DNA of 64,000 bases from Salmonella enterica subsp. diarizonae (GTDB taxonomy: Bacteria; Pseudomonadota; Gammaproteobacteria; Enterobacterales; Enterobacteriaceae): positions 733,634 through 797,633 of the forward strand of contig NZ_VXJV01000001.1 in the NCBI RefSeq assembly GCF_008692785.1. The letters run 5' to 3'. The first letter of the stretch is position 1. Each line of letters begins with the position of its first letter. A program made the position numbers and the translations under genes. The notes below the pieces were generated by a model. The model was not told the DNA's origin and ran no database searches. It saw nothing but the letters and a program-made list of their open reading frames with translations. Positions 25,757 through 36,809 of this stretch are shown one piece after another.

Positions 25757-25772
25757 TGTGATGAGGGTCACG
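25757..25772 (+). promoter_or_regulatory. CRP-like box just downstream of the yhcN -10
   Basis: TGTGATGAGGGTCACG matches TGTGA-N6-TCACA at nine of ten positions. It is centred about 15 bases after a TATACT -10 candidate, so if CRP binds here it would more likely repress than activate. Confidence 0.4.
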
Positions 25773-25812
25773 AAACAAAGACCCCAGTAAAGGAATCGAC
25801 GAGGTAAAAATC

Positions 25813-26076
25813 ATGAAAATCAAAACCACTGTTGCAACATTAAGTATTCTGTCCATTCTCTCTTTTGGCGCTTTCGCCGCAGAACCTATCAGCGCAGAGC
25901 AAGCGCAAAACCGTGAAGCGATTGGATCGGTTTCAGTCAGCGCTATTGGCTCATCGCCTATGGATATGAACGCCATGCTGAGCAAAAAAGCGGATGAACA
26001 AGGCGCTACGGCCTACCACATTACCGAAGCGCATAGCGGCAGCAACTGGCACGCCACTGCCGAACTGTACAAATAA
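25813..26076 (+). CDS. yhcN: YhcN, periplasmic DUF1471 stress protein
   Basis: The 87-residue protein has a signal peptide ending at FGAFA/AEPIS and a single DUF1471 (YdgH/BhsA/McbA) domain ending in the family's NWHATAELYK. It closely matches E. coli YhcN, which is linked to acid and peroxide stress. AAAGGAATCGACGAGG precedes the start. A related gene follows in tandem. Confidence 0.93.
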   Translation: MKIKTTVATLSILSILSFGAFAAEPISAEQAQNREAIGSVSVSAIGSSPMDMNAMLSKKADEQGATAYHITEAHSGSNWHATAELYK

Positions 26077-26179
26077 AATTCACCTGCCATCGCATATAAC
26101 ATGTCGTTACTTCGCGGAGATATCGCATAAGAAAAGCCCATTAATCCGCGAGGTTGACCCTATAAAGGAATAAAAGATT

Positions 26180-26446
26180 ATGAAAACGAAATACATTATC
26201 GCATCACTCGGCCTGGCCACTCTACTCTCTTTCGGCGCAAATGCCGCAGTACACCAGGTCAACGCGGAACAGGCGCAGAATCTGCAACCGATGGGCACCA
26301 TTTCCGTCTCGCAGATTGGCAGTACACCAATGGATATGCGCCAGGAACTCGTCGCTAAAGCCGAAAAAGCAGGCGCTAATAGCTATCGCATTATCGAATT
26401 AAAAGAAGGTGATAACTGGCACGCCACCGCCGAATTGTATAAATAA
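26180..26446 (+). CDS. Second YhcN-like DUF1471 protein
   Basis: This 88-residue protein is a paralogue of the preceding yhcN. It has a signal peptide ending FGANA/AVHQV, a conserved AEQAQN segment, the block IGSTPMDMRQEL, and the same ending DNWHATAELYK. An AAAGGAAT ribosome site like that of yhcN precedes it. K-12 has one gene here, so this is a tandem duplication. Its particular role is not known. Confidence 0.92.
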   Translation: MKTKYIIASLGLATLLSFGANAAVHQVNAEQAQNLQPMGTISVSQIGSTPMDMRQELVAKAEKAGANSYRIIELKEGDNWHATAELYK

Positions 26447-26472
26447 ACCCTCGTCGTCTAACCCGACGACTT

Positions 26473-26497
26473 GCCCCCGCCTGTCGGGGGCTTTTTT
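26473..26497 (+). terminator. Terminator after the yhcN pair
   Basis: GCCCCCG-CCTGT-CGGGGGC followed by six T residues is a clear intrinsic terminator. Confidence 0.93.
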
Positions 26498-26505
26498 ATG
26501 CTTTT

Positions 26506-26778
26506 TCAATGCCGGACATTAAACCGTAGCCGCCCCTCCAACTCTTCTTCCGCTTCATCAAAGAGTAAAATCAGCGCCCCGTAGCGCCTGCGCAGTTTAT
26601 CAGGCAGGTGAACGAACTCAATCTCTAGCGGTAAGGGTAAGATATCGCTCATTACCGCATCCCATAATGTATCAAGATCGCTTACTTTCTCACTGGCAAG
26701 ACCAAACGTCTGCGTAAACTCGCGATAAAAATCGTTTTGGTTTTTAATATCATTAAAATCAAAAGTATAGACATTCAT
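26506..26778 (-). CDS. yhcO: Barstar-family protein YhcO
   Basis: The 90-residue protein starts [20 protein letters not shown] and contains the barstar core ([21 protein letters not shown]). Barstars inhibit barnase-type RNases. No barnase-like gene is adjacent, as in E. coli, so a true toxin partner is unknown. It is convergent with the yhcN pair. Confidence 0.92.
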   Translation of the reverse strand: MNVYTFDFNDIKNQNDFYREFTQTFGLASEKVSDLDTLWDAVMSDILPLPLEIEFVHLPDKLRRRYGALILLFDEAEEELEGRLRFNVRH

Positions 26779-26911
26779 AGCCAGCCACCATCCCCGACAG
26801 ACAATTGTCTGTTTTACTACAAAGCATCATTATGCAGAGGTTTCACTTCCAGAAACGCTTTTAGCCCCGGAGCACTCTTGCGCTGTTTTTGTATCTCGAA
26901 TAAGTATAGTC

Positions 26912-26942
26912 ATAAAAAAACCGACGCTTTTGGCATCGGTTC
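26912..26942 (-). terminator. Terminator of aaeXAB
   Basis: On the minus strand AACCGATGCC-AAAA-GCGTCGGTT is followed by seven T residues, a few bases after the aaeB stop. Confidence 0.88.
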
Positions 26943-26949
26943 TCGTGGG

Positions 26950-28917
26950 TTAGCTATCGGTAAGCGCGTTCTGGTATTTATGTAACATGCCCGTCAGGCG
27001 TTTAACCGGTTCCGTCACCTGCGGCGGCGCCTCCCAGATACGTAATTTCTCCTGATAGATATCCAGCTCATCCAGCAACTGACCAAAGTAGCGTCGTCGT
27101 TTATCATCGCTTCCGGCGGAAATAACATGGTCTGCGGTACGACGAAGCTGACGATGGAACACTGACAGGTCTTCATTAACCGGTATCGGCGCATCGCGTA
27201 GACGTTGATGGGCAATGATCATCGTTAGCGCCAGACGGAACTTCGGCAAATCGCCAGGGAATTTATTCATCAGCAAAAAGAGTTGTTGATATAACGCAGG
27301 CAGACGGTTCTCTTTACGACGCGCCACGTTGGTCGTCATTGCCGAAACCGCAGCGGAAACAAACTGATTAAGCAGCACGCGACCGGTTCGGTCTTTGGAT
27401 TTATCACGCACCAGCAAGATGACGATAAACGCCAGCATACAGCCGACAATTTGCCCCAACGCGCTGTCGAGGAACTGGCTGAAATGGAACGTCATCGGAT
27501 TATCCAACACAATAATGTTAATTGTACTGGCCAGCGCCCCCATCGACCCCAGACGCCGTTTCTGCACCTCAATGCCGATAAAGAACCCCAATACCGCCAG
27601 GCTCAAACATAGCAACAGCATACTTTGCTGCGTATTGGGAATAATCACCAGGAAATAGAGCAATCCCAGCGGCAGCGCCGCCAGCGTGCCATAAATAAAA
27701 TCAATGCAGACCATGCGCGGATTGGGTAAACGCATCGCCAGCGAGGTCACCACGGCAATCATCACCATCGCGCCATTACCCGATGTCCAGCCGGTCCATA
27801 GCCAGAATAATGTCCCCAGTACGCAGGAGAGCGTGGTGCGCCAGAAGTTCACCATAGCATGGTGACGTTCGGCGGATTCCACTTTAACCACGGGCTCGCC
27901 TTGCAGGATCTCTTCTTCCGTCGCGCTGATTTTGGTGTTACTGATCACGCCGCGTTTAAGCAGCAGATAGCGCGTTGCAGCGCCTACCCAGCTATAAAGC
28001 GTGACGGGCGTTTCGCGCTCGCCGGTCCAGACAATGACACGCCGCATCCTTTTTAACTGCCTGTGGACGTCCTGTACCGTTTCAACCGGCGTCTCGAACA
28101 GTTCCCGGAATGTATCGGTAATCAGTTCCGGCCGCGTATTTTGAATAAGATAAGTTTCACAGGATTGCGTAATCAGCGTGAGCGAAAGCGTATTCAACGC
28201 TTTCAGGCGGCGGTTAGCGCGTACCCAGCGCGAAGATTCCATATTCAGATTACTTCGCATCCCCTCCAGCGCCGCCGTGCGCCGCACCAGATCGCCCCAG
28301 GCGTTGTCGACCTCTTCGCTGTCGCCATGCTTAATACAAAGCTGCATTAGCTGGTACTGCGCCACCAGCAGACTATCCAGTTCGCGATCAACCTCCTGCT
28401 TTATCGATCGCGGCGAGAAAAGCAGATCCGCTAAAATAGCGCAGCCAATGCCGATGACGATTTCGCTACAACGCTCAAGCGCAAATTGCGGTGTGAGTAG
28501 CGGCTCCGTCTGAATGGTAATCACAATGATCAGCGCGGTATAACCCGACAGTCCCCACGCATAAGAGTTTTCGATCCGTACCAAAGACGAGATCCAGGTA
28601 CAAAAACCGGCCCAGACACAGCACACCAGAATCATCAATAGCGGCGCGCGGATCATAGTGATAATGATCATAAGCGCAGCGATACAGCCAATAAACGTCC
28701 CGATAATACGCAACATTCCGCGATAACGGATAGCGCCGGAATAGGGTTCTCCGCCGGCGGCAAATGCCGGGCCTGCCGCCACGATCGCGGCGGTCAGCAC
28801 CGCCCAACGCGGCGTCTCCAGTTGAAAATGGAAGCCGATAAATAATGCCAGCACAATGGCGCACGCCAGCTTTACCGCAAAGCGAATGTGCTGGTTGGCA
28901 ATGGAGAAAATGCCCAT
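26950..28917 (-). CDS. aaeB: p-Hydroxybenzoic acid efflux pump subunit AaeB
   Basis: AaeB is the inner-membrane pump of the aromatic carboxylic acid efflux system. The 655-residue protein belongs to the fusaric acid resistance (FUSC) family: two blocks of about five or six membrane helices (about 10-165 and 365-510), each followed by a large cytoplasmic region. Its start at 28917 is five bases after the aaeA stop. Confidence 0.96.
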   Translation of the reverse strand: MGIFSIANQHIRFAVKLACAIVLALFIGFHFQLETPRWAVLTAAIVAAGPAFAAGGEPYSGAIRYRGMLRIIGTFIGCIAALMIIITMIRAPLLMILVCCVWAGFCTWISSLVRIENSYAWGLSGYTALIIVITIQTEPLLTPQFALERCSEIVIGIGCAILADLLFSPRSIKQEVDRELDSLLVAQYQLMQLCIKHGDSEEVDNAWGDLVRRTAALEGMRSNLNMESSRWVRANRRLKALNTLSLTLITQSCETYLIQNTRPELITDTFRELFETPVETVQDVHRQLKRMRRVIVWTGERETPVTLYSWVGAATRYLLLKRGVISNTKISATEEEILQGEPVVKVESAERHHAMVNFWRTTLSCVLGTLFWLWTGWTSGNGAMVMIAVVTSLAMRLPNPRMVCIDFIYGTLAALPLGLLYFLVIIPNTQQSMLLLCLSLAVLGFFIGIEVQKRRLGSMGALASTINIIVLDNPMTFHFSQFLDSALGQIVGCMLAFIVILLVRDKSKDRTGRVLLNQFVSAAVSAMTTNVARRKENRLPALYQQLFLLMNKFPGDLPKFRLALTMIIAHQRLRDAPIPVNEDLSVFHRQLRRTADHVISAGSDDKRRRYFGQLLDELDIYQEKLRIWEAPPQVTEPVKRLTGMLHKYQNALTDS

Positions 28918-28922
28918 GACGA

Positions 28923-29855
28923 TTAACCGAATTCGCGCAGCCGGTGCGCCAGTTTACGGAAGAAGGAGTCCTGGCTTGCGTCACGATCTTGCTTACCGGT
29001 GATCACGACGGTTGCCGTCGTACCGGCTGGCCATAAATTCCCCTGCTGCTCGTCAAGCCGGATGCGCACCGGAACACGCTGGGCCAGACGCACCCATTCG
29101 AGGTTAGAGTCTATCGTCGCCATCCCTTTCGCATCGCTGGTACTGCTGGCATTCGTTACCCCTGCCGCCACGCTATCGACGGTACCTTTTAATACCCGGT
29201 TGCTGCCGAGCGGCGTGATTTCGGCACGATATCCCGGACGCACGCCTTCCAGCTTGGTCTCTTCCATATAGGCCTGCACGTAAAAAGAGTTCTTTTTCAC
29301 CAGGGCGACGGCCGTGGAACCGCGGGTAATAAATTCACCGGCATAAACATTGAGGTTAGTCACCCAGCCGTCGGCAGGCGCGCGAATGACGGTGCGCTCA
29401 AGATCGAGTTTAGCCAGGTCGCGCGTCGCCTGAGCTTTAGCCAGTTGATGCAGTACAGTCTGCAAGACATTGTTCGCCTGATCGATCTCTTCCCGGGACA
29501 TCGCCTGTACGCCGAGACGATTACGGCGACCGGCTTCCTGGCGTTTTTCCTGCGCCAGTACCTGATAATAGGCCACATCGGCTTCCGCTTCAGCGAGCGC
29601 TTTTTGATAGCGTGGCTGATCGATGGTAAACAGGACCTGATCCTTTTTCACCAGTTGGTTATCATGCACGTTTACATGGGTAATCAGGCCCGCGACATCC
29701 GGGGCGATAGCGACTACATCGGCGCTAAAACGCGCGTCGCGCGTCCAGGGGGATTCGGTGTAATACACCCAGGCGCGGAAAATAGCGATAAAGGCCAGAA
29801 TAACCAGTACGAGGGTAATGGCCGTACGGGAGAGTTTTCTTGTTAGTGTTTTCAC
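28923..29855 (-). CDS. aaeA: p-Hydroxybenzoic acid efflux membrane fusion protein AaeA
   Basis: AaeA is the periplasmic adaptor joining AaeB to an outer membrane channel. The 310-residue HlyD-type protein has an N-terminal membrane helix ([13 protein letters not shown] region), biotinyl-lipoyl halves ([19 protein letters not shown] and [18 protein letters not shown]), a helical hairpin between them, and a beta-barrel domain. It starts with GTG at 29855 behind a GAGG ribosome site, the codon that gives the family's MKTL start. Confidence 0.96.
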
Positions 29856-29862
29856 TTCAACC

Positions 29863-30066
29863 TCAAACGAACAGGCGCGATATTAAATAAAACAGACAAC
29901 AATACAGCGCGGTATTGAACAAAGCCGGATGCCAGACAAAATCATAGATGCCCGTCGGCACAAGCATCCGACGCACCAGCCAAAAAATAGCCAGTGACAA
30001 AAGCAATTCAAAAAATATCGGTGGGAAGGAAAGACCAAACACCACGATAACGGGAAACAGACTCAT
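29863..30066 (-). CDS. aaeX: AaeX, small membrane protein of the efflux operon
   Basis: The 67-residue DUF1656 protein has two membrane helices ([18 protein letters not shown] and [18 protein letters not shown]). It is the first gene of aaeXAB, seven bases before aaeA. Its function in efflux is not established, although the arrangement is conserved. Confidence 0.95.
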
Positions 30067-30162
30067 GTTGACCTTGATTTCTGAGAGAGAGCAGGCGATA
30101 GATTGTTAAGCTACATCGCCGCAGAGAAGGGCAAGAGACGCCAGGCGAGAGCGACATAGCTC

Positions 30163-30174
30163 TTATTCGAATAA
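30163..30174. promoter_or_regulatory. Palindrome in the aaeR-aaeX spacer, possible AaeR site
   Basis: TTATTCGAATAA is a perfect 12-bp palindrome in the 181-base gap between divergent aaeX and aaeR. LysR-type regulators usually bind such dyads in the divergent promoter region. Direct proof is lacking. Confidence 0.45.
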
Positions 30175-30247
30175 TAGTATATTAGCGTAATTGTTATGCT
30201 GTTATCTATATTATGTGATCTAAATCACTTTTAAGCCAGAGTGAATA

Positions 30248-31177
30248 ATGGAACGTTTAAAACGAATGTCGGTATTCGCCAAAGTTGTCGAGTTTGGCTC
30301 TTTTACCGCCGCAGCCAGACAGTTGCAAATGAGCGTGTCGTCCATCAGCCAGACTGTGGCAAAACTGGAAGATGAGCTTCAGGTTAAATTGCTCAACCGC
30401 AGCACGCGCAGCATTGGGCTCACCGAAGCTGGAAAAATCTATTATCAGGGCTGTCGTCGCATGTTGCATGAAGTGCAGGATGTTCACGAGCAGCTTTACG
30501 CTTTTAATAACACGCCAATCGGTACATTGCGTATCGGTTGTTCTTCAACCATGGCGCAAAATGTGCTGGCCGGGCTTACCGCGAAATTATTAAAAGAGTA
30601 TCCCGGTCTGGCAGTTAATCTGGTGACGGGAATTCCTGCCCCGGATTTAATTGCAGACGGGCTGGACGTGGTGATCCGCGTGGGCGCGCTGCAAGACTCC
30701 AGCCTGTTTTCCCGTCGACTGGGCGCGATGCCGATGGTTGTGTGCGCCGCCAGGCCCTACCTCGCCCAGTTCGGCGCCCCGGAAAAACCCGCCGATCTCA
30801 GCAACCATTCCTGGCTGGAATATAGCGTACGCCCGGATAATGAGTTTGAACTTATCGCGCCGGAAGGAATTTCTACCCGGTTGATTCCACAGGGACGGTT
30901 CGTTACTAACGATCCGATGACGCTGGTACGCTGGCTGACCGCCGGTACCGGGATCGCCTATGTGCCGCTGATGTGGGTGATCGATGAGATCAATCGTGGC
31001 GATCTGGAGATCCTGCTGCCTCGCTATCAGTCCGATCCCCGACCGGTATATGCGCTGTACACCGAAAAAGATAAGCTGCCGCTTAAAGTGCAGGTAGTGA
31101 TTAACGCGTTAACTGACTATTTTGTCGATGTCGCACACCTGTTTCAGGGGATGCGCGGGCTAGGAAAAGAAAAATAA
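30248..31177 (+). CDS. aaeR: LysR-type regulator AaeR
   Basis: AaeR activates aaeXAB in response to aromatic acids such as p-hydroxybenzoate. The 309-residue protein has the LysR winged helix at about 5-65 (VVEFGSFTAAARQLQMSVSS) and an effector domain of two alpha/beta lobes. It is divergent from aaeX, the usual layout for a LysR regulator and its target. Confidence 0.95.
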   Translation: MERLKRMSVFAKVVEFGSFTAAARQLQMSVSSISQTVAKLEDELQVKLLNRSTRSIGLTEAGKIYYQGCRRMLHEVQDVHEQLYAFNNTPIGTLRIGCSSTMAQNVLAGLTAKLLKEYPGLAVNLVTGIPAPDLIADGLDVVIRVGALQDSSLFSRRLGAMPMVVCAARPYLAQFGAPEKPADLSNHSWLEYSVRPDNEFELIAPEGISTRLIPQGRFVTNDPMTLVRWLTAGTGIAYVPLMWVIDEINRGDLEILLPRYQSDPRPVYALYTEKDKLPLKVQVVINALTDYFVDVAHLFQGMRGLGKEK

Positions 31178-31204
31178 AAACACCGGGTAATTGCTGGAGA
31201 CGGT

Positions 31205-31312
31205 TGTAGGCCAGATAAGGCATTTATGCCGCCACCCAGCGCAGACATTGCCTGATGGCGCTGCGCTTATCAGGCCTGGGCGGCACACACCGCAGGCCTG
31301 ATAAGGCGGACA
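31205..31312. repeat. REP cluster between aaeR and tldD
   Basis: Three REP-like units follow one another: 31205-31236 (TGTAGGCCAGATAAGGCA...), 31249-31279 (TGCCTGATGGCGCTGCGC...) and 31290-31312 (reverse half). They occupy the gap between convergent genes. Confidence 0.8.
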
Positions 31313-31313
31313 G

Positions 31314-32903
<1,590 letters not shown>

Positions 32904-35900
32904 TCATTGCTGGCTTTCTTTTCTCGGTTGGCGCAGAACTTCGTTGATCTGCGGCGCATCGACCGGACCGGTAATGCGATAACGCAGAATGGAGACCTTG
33001 CTCCATAGCGGCCCCAACACTTTACTGGCGGCAAATACCGCCGCGCCGACAATCGGGTTAACGGCAAAAGCCGCGGCGACCCCCACCGTGGCGGAAATTT
33101 CCGGCGCAACGACAGCCTCCATATCAAGACGACGGCGCACCAGATCGACGGAACCTTTCATTGCAATGTCTGCTTCCAGCCCGTCCACCAGCGTATCGTC
33201 AGTATGCAGGACGCCATCTTTAATCCACGCGGTACTACGGATAGAGTCGAAATAGAAGCCCTCGCTAAAGGTATCGCTAAAGTCAAACCGCAGTTTACGC
33301 AGTAACGCATCAAAACTGAGCAGCCGCAGTAGCTGCCCGGCATGACCGCTACTTAGATCAGTAAACTCGCCTTTACCCAGACGCGTACGTAAAATCCCGT
33401 TGAGCGTGGCTTCATCAGGTTGCCAGGGCGGGTTTCGCCAGTGCAGATCGTAATCTACGTTAAACGACGCGTTCTGGATTGGCGTCGAGATGCCGAAGAA
33501 CCCGGCAGCCGCGTCCAGGTTACGGCCATGCAGACTGCCTTTCAGCGAGGTTCGTTCATTGCCCGGCGCATTCACCCACTCGCCGTTCGCTTTCAAACGA
33601 GCGAATCCGGTATCGATCAGGCCATTCGTCAGGGCCAGCGTATTGCCTTTGATGGCGAAATCGCCATCAATACGCCCATATTTTTGCCCCCACAGCCAGC
33701 ACTCTTCGCAGCGAAGCTGTAAATCCGGCCAGCCGCGGAAGCTAATAGTGTTTGCCGAAGCAAACGTCGATGTCGGCGTTGACGACGAGGCGTGCGTTTT
33801 TGCGACGCCAGGGTTGTAATACAGATACTTAATGTTCGCCAGCCACGGCGCATGACTGCGCATAGTCAGCGTGGCGTTCACCTCACGGCCCTGCGCTTCA
33901 ATTTTTGCTCCATTCAGCGAAGGGACTGAAACGACGCTCAAATTGTTCCACTGCTGGCCGCCCAGCGATAGCGCAGGAGTTCGTAACGTGACGCGTTGGG
34001 GAAGCTCGGCCGAACTGCTCACGTTATCCGCCGCGCCTTTCTGGAATAGCGCCAGCCATTGCGCGCCATCCAGCGCCGGCAGATTGAGTTCAACACCTTG
34101 TTGAGCAGGCAATGGCGGAATCGTCCGGCTGTCCGTCGTCCAGATGGCCCGATCCAGCGTCAGTTTCTGATTTAATAACCAGCGGCTATTAAAGTGATTT
34201 TTACTCCCTGCGCTCCCCGTTAGCGCAAAGCTTTTCAGGTTGCCGGCAGCTTTAATGTTCACCGGAATGGCTTCGCCTGCGGGTTTATTTAGCGGAGAAG
34301 GTAAGTGACTGCTCACATTTCTCAGGTCGCCGTTCAGCTCGATGTTATAGGTAGCGCCAGCGTGATACGGAAGATCGATGCCGACTTTACCATTCCACGC
34401 CACGCTGCCGCTCAGGGCATCATTCAGTTGCGGCGGTAAGACCCCCATACGCGTTGGCTGCCAGTTACCGTTAAGGTTGACGGCTACCTGATACGCTTTT
34501 GCCCCTTCCGTCGTACTGAAATCCAGGTTAAGCGGCTGATTAAACCAGTTTGCCGTCAGCGGCCCGCTTTTTAGCGCGCCATTCACAAAGCTGAATTTAC
34601 CGTTCAAATTTTTGAGCGTGCTGTTTAGCGGCTTAATAAACAGGCTGTTATTACGCAACGAGACATCGCCCTCGGCGGTAACCTGTTCGCCATCCAGAGG
34701 AATATCAAGATGTAAGCGAGCATTCACATCGCCATCTAATTGTAGCTCCGCCAGCGTCGAACCAAGCGAGTCTTTTAGCGGCGTCTCGTCGAAATAAGGT
34801 CCAACGGCTTTTCCCGGCCCGTGAATATCGGCATCAATGAGCAGTTTCTCTTTGGAATAATCCGGAATCGCCGCCGCGAGTTTGCTGGCCTTCACCCCGC
34901 CCAAATCGACGCTATCCGAGCGCATCCACAGGCCGTCGTTCAGGAAATCCAGTTCAATATTGAGATTTTTTAGCGCAGGCCAGTCGGGTTGAAAGGCAAA
35001 CGTCGCATTGCGTAGCGGCACCAGCACTTCAAACTGACCTTCGTTATGCTTATAGGGAAAGAGGTGCGGATTACCGCCGTAAACCAACGTGGCGTTATCC
35101 GCCTCGCCGCCCTGAATCGCGCCGCTAAGGTAATCTACCAGCGCTTTGCCCATCAGATTTTCCGGAAAATAGCGCCACGCCTGTGACCCGTCGTCGGTAC
35201 TGATTCCGGCCAGAATGCCCAGCCACGGTTCATCGCCCGTTGGTTGCAGATAGCGGAACCCGCCACGCGCATGTACCGCCTTTGCTTTTACATCAATGTC
35301 ACGGCCATCAAGCTGAAAGCCGTTCTCATTCTTCAACCAGCTAAGCGTCGCGACGCCGTTTTCAATTTCCAGCGGCGCGCGAAAAACTGTTTCATAGGGC
35401 ATTTTGGCCTGCTGCATCACAACCTTCATCTGCCCGTCTTCTACGCTTCCCGCCAGCGTACCGGAAAAATGTTCCGCGCCAGGCAACAGCTTCCACTGTT
35501 TCCATGCAAGATTTTCCCACGATGCCTGAAAACGCGTTTTTTCGGTCGCCTGTAGCGGAATATCCAGCGCCAGTGTGGCGATCTTTCCGCTCGGCTGCGT
35601 AGCCTGCCATATTTCGCCCAGCGCAGGCGACAGTTTAGCCGCCAGCGGACGTAATGCTTCCAGCCCTGCCAGTTCAAGATTACTGGCGCGAATGCGCAGT
35701 TCATCGCTACGAGTGTGATTCTTCCCGCCGACGTCCTGCTGCGGGAGCCAGGCCACGGTTAACGCTCCGCTCGGCCAGGGCTTACCATCAAGCGTAATCC
35801 GCGTGTCGGGAATATAAAACTGCCAGCCCGGCTGCTCACGGCTAATGTGCGCCGTCAGGTTATCGACAGACAGCGTATGCGTCGCGTTATCGCCCAGCCA

Positions 35901-36704
35901 GCTTGCGCCGCCCTGTTTCAGCCAGACGTCTCCTCCGGCGATTTCACCTTTACTGAGCGTCATCCAGCCTTCCAGACTGAAACGCGCCGTCTGGAGCGCC
36001 ACGTTATCCTGCATCCACCTACCCAGCCATGGCTTGACGTCAATATCGTCGGCCTGTAACCAGACTCTGCCATTATTCAGCAGACCGTCGTCATCGCGTA
36101 AATCCATCCGCACCTGCATTACGCCGTGCTGCCCGGTCAGGCTGGAGAGGCTGACCTCGCCTTCGGCGCGGTGCCGGTCTTTGCCGTTTAGCCAGGTAAG
36201 CTGTGGGATCGCCAGTTCCGCGCGTTGTCCGGAAAGCGTCAGAAAGCTAATTTGGCTATCGCGCAAATCGAAATGATCGAACTGATGCAGGAAAAGATCG
36301 CTTAAACGGCTGGTTTCGATGCCTTCCCCGTCGCTGCTTTGAAGAGGTGTATTGGTGCGGAAATTGAGCTGCCAGAAGGTCAGGTCGCGAAACTGCCAGC
36401 GCATATGCAACAGGCTTTGCCAGACATCCAGCGCCAGCGTAACGCGTTTTATCGACAGTTCGCCGCCATCTTTCAGGGCGGCATGAATATTATGCGCTTC
36501 CAGCGTAGGGCCAAAATTTTGCCAGCTTGCGGAGAGTTGACTGGCAGCCACCGGCACGCCGGTCGCGGACTCTATCTTATTCAGGATAGCTGGACGCCAG
36601 GCGTCCAGATGAGGCAACGCCAGGCGCAGCCCGCTAACCAGCAGCGCTGCAATGACGATGAGCGCGGCTCCAGTGAGCAATAAAATCCCCGGCAATCGCC
36701 TCAC
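32904..36704 (-). CDS. yhdP: AsmA-like intermembrane lipid transport protein YhdP
   Basis: YhdP is one of the AsmA-like proteins (with TamB and YdbH) that move phospholipid from the inner to the outer membrane. It has an N-terminal membrane helix (LPGILLLTGAALIVIAALLV) and then a very long periplasmic beta-rich groove ending in a DUF3971/AsmA-type C-terminal region. I choose the GTG at 36704 (AAGGAG upstream), which gives 1266 residues, the E. coli length; an ATG seven codons earlier is less likely. Confidence 0.95.
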   Translation of the reverse strand: MRRLPGILLLTGAALIVIAALLVSGLRLALPHLDAWRPAILNKIESATGVPVAASQLSASWQNFGPTLEAHNIHAALKDGGELSIKRVTLALDVWQSLLHMRWQFRDLTFWQLNFRTNTPLQSSDGEGIETSRLSDLFLHQFDHFDLRDSQISFLTLSGQRAELAIPQLTWLNGKDRHRAEGEVSLSSLTGQHGVMQVRMDLRDDDGLLNNGRVWLQADDIDVKPWLGRWMQDNVALQTARFSLEGWMTLSKGEIAGGDVWLKQGGASWLGDNATHTLSVDNLTAHISREQPGWQFYIPDTRITLDGKPWPSGALTVAWLPQQDVGGKNHTRSDELRIRASNLELAGLEALRPLAAKLSPALGEIWQATQPSGKIATLALDIPLQATEKTRFQASWENLAWKQWKLLPGAEHFSGTLAGSVEDGQMKVVMQQAKMPYETVFRAPLEIENGVATLSWLKNENGFQLDGRDIDVKAKAVHARGGFRYLQPTGDEPWLGILAGISTDDGSQAWRYFPENLMGKALVDYLSGAIQGGEADNATLVYGGNPHLFPYKHNEGQFEVLVPLRNATFAFQPDWPALKNLNIELDFLNDGLWMRSDSVDLGGVKASKLAAAIPDYSKEKLLIDADIHGPGKAVGPYFDETPLKDSLGSTLAELQLDGDVNARLHLDIPLDGEQVTAEGDVSLRNNSLFIKPLNSTLKNLNGKFSFVNGALKSGPLTANWFNQPLNLDFSTTEGAKAYQVAVNLNGNWQPTRMGVLPPQLNDALSGSVAWNGKVGIDLPYHAGATYNIELNGDLRNVSSHLPSPLNKPAGEAIPVNIKAAGNLKSFALTGSAGSKNHFNSRWLLNQKLTLDRAIWTTDSRTIPPLPAQQGVELNLPALDGAQWLALFQKGAADNVSSSAELPQRVTLRTPALSLGGQQWNNLSVVSVPSLNGAKIEAQGREVNATLTMRSHAPWLANIKYLYYNPGVAKTHASSSTPTSTFASANTISFRGWPDLQLRCEECWLWGQKYGRIDGDFAIKGNTLALTNGLIDTGFARLKANGEWVNAPGNERTSLKGSLHGRNLDAAAGFFGISTPIQNASFNVDYDLHWRNPPWQPDEATLNGILRTRLGKGEFTDLSSGHAGQLLRLLSFDALLRKLRFDFSDTFSEGFYFDSIRSTAWIKDGVLHTDDTLVDGLEADIAMKGSVDLVRRRLDMEAVVAPEISATVGVAAAFAVNPIVGAAVFAASKVLGPLWSKVSILRYRITGPVDAPQINEVLRQPRKESQQ

Positions 36705-36749
36705 GCGTCTCTCCTTGTCTGCCAAAAAATACGACTCACAACCTCGTTT

Positions 36750-36786
36750 TGCCGGATGGCGGCGTGAACGCCTTATCCGGCCTGCA
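36750..36786. repeat. REP unit between rng and yhdP
   Basis: TGCCGGATGGCGGCGTGAAC followed by GCCTTATCCGGCCTGCA is a single complete REP palindrome in the gap between the two minus-strand genes. Confidence 0.85.
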
Positions 36787-36809
36787 ATGCTCGTACGGGG
36801 TGCGGTCTT

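Noticed and set aside
26506..26778. yhcO barstar as half of a toxin-antitoxin pair
   Set aside because: No barnase-type or other toxin gene lies next to it; its neighbours are yhcN-like genes and the aae operon.
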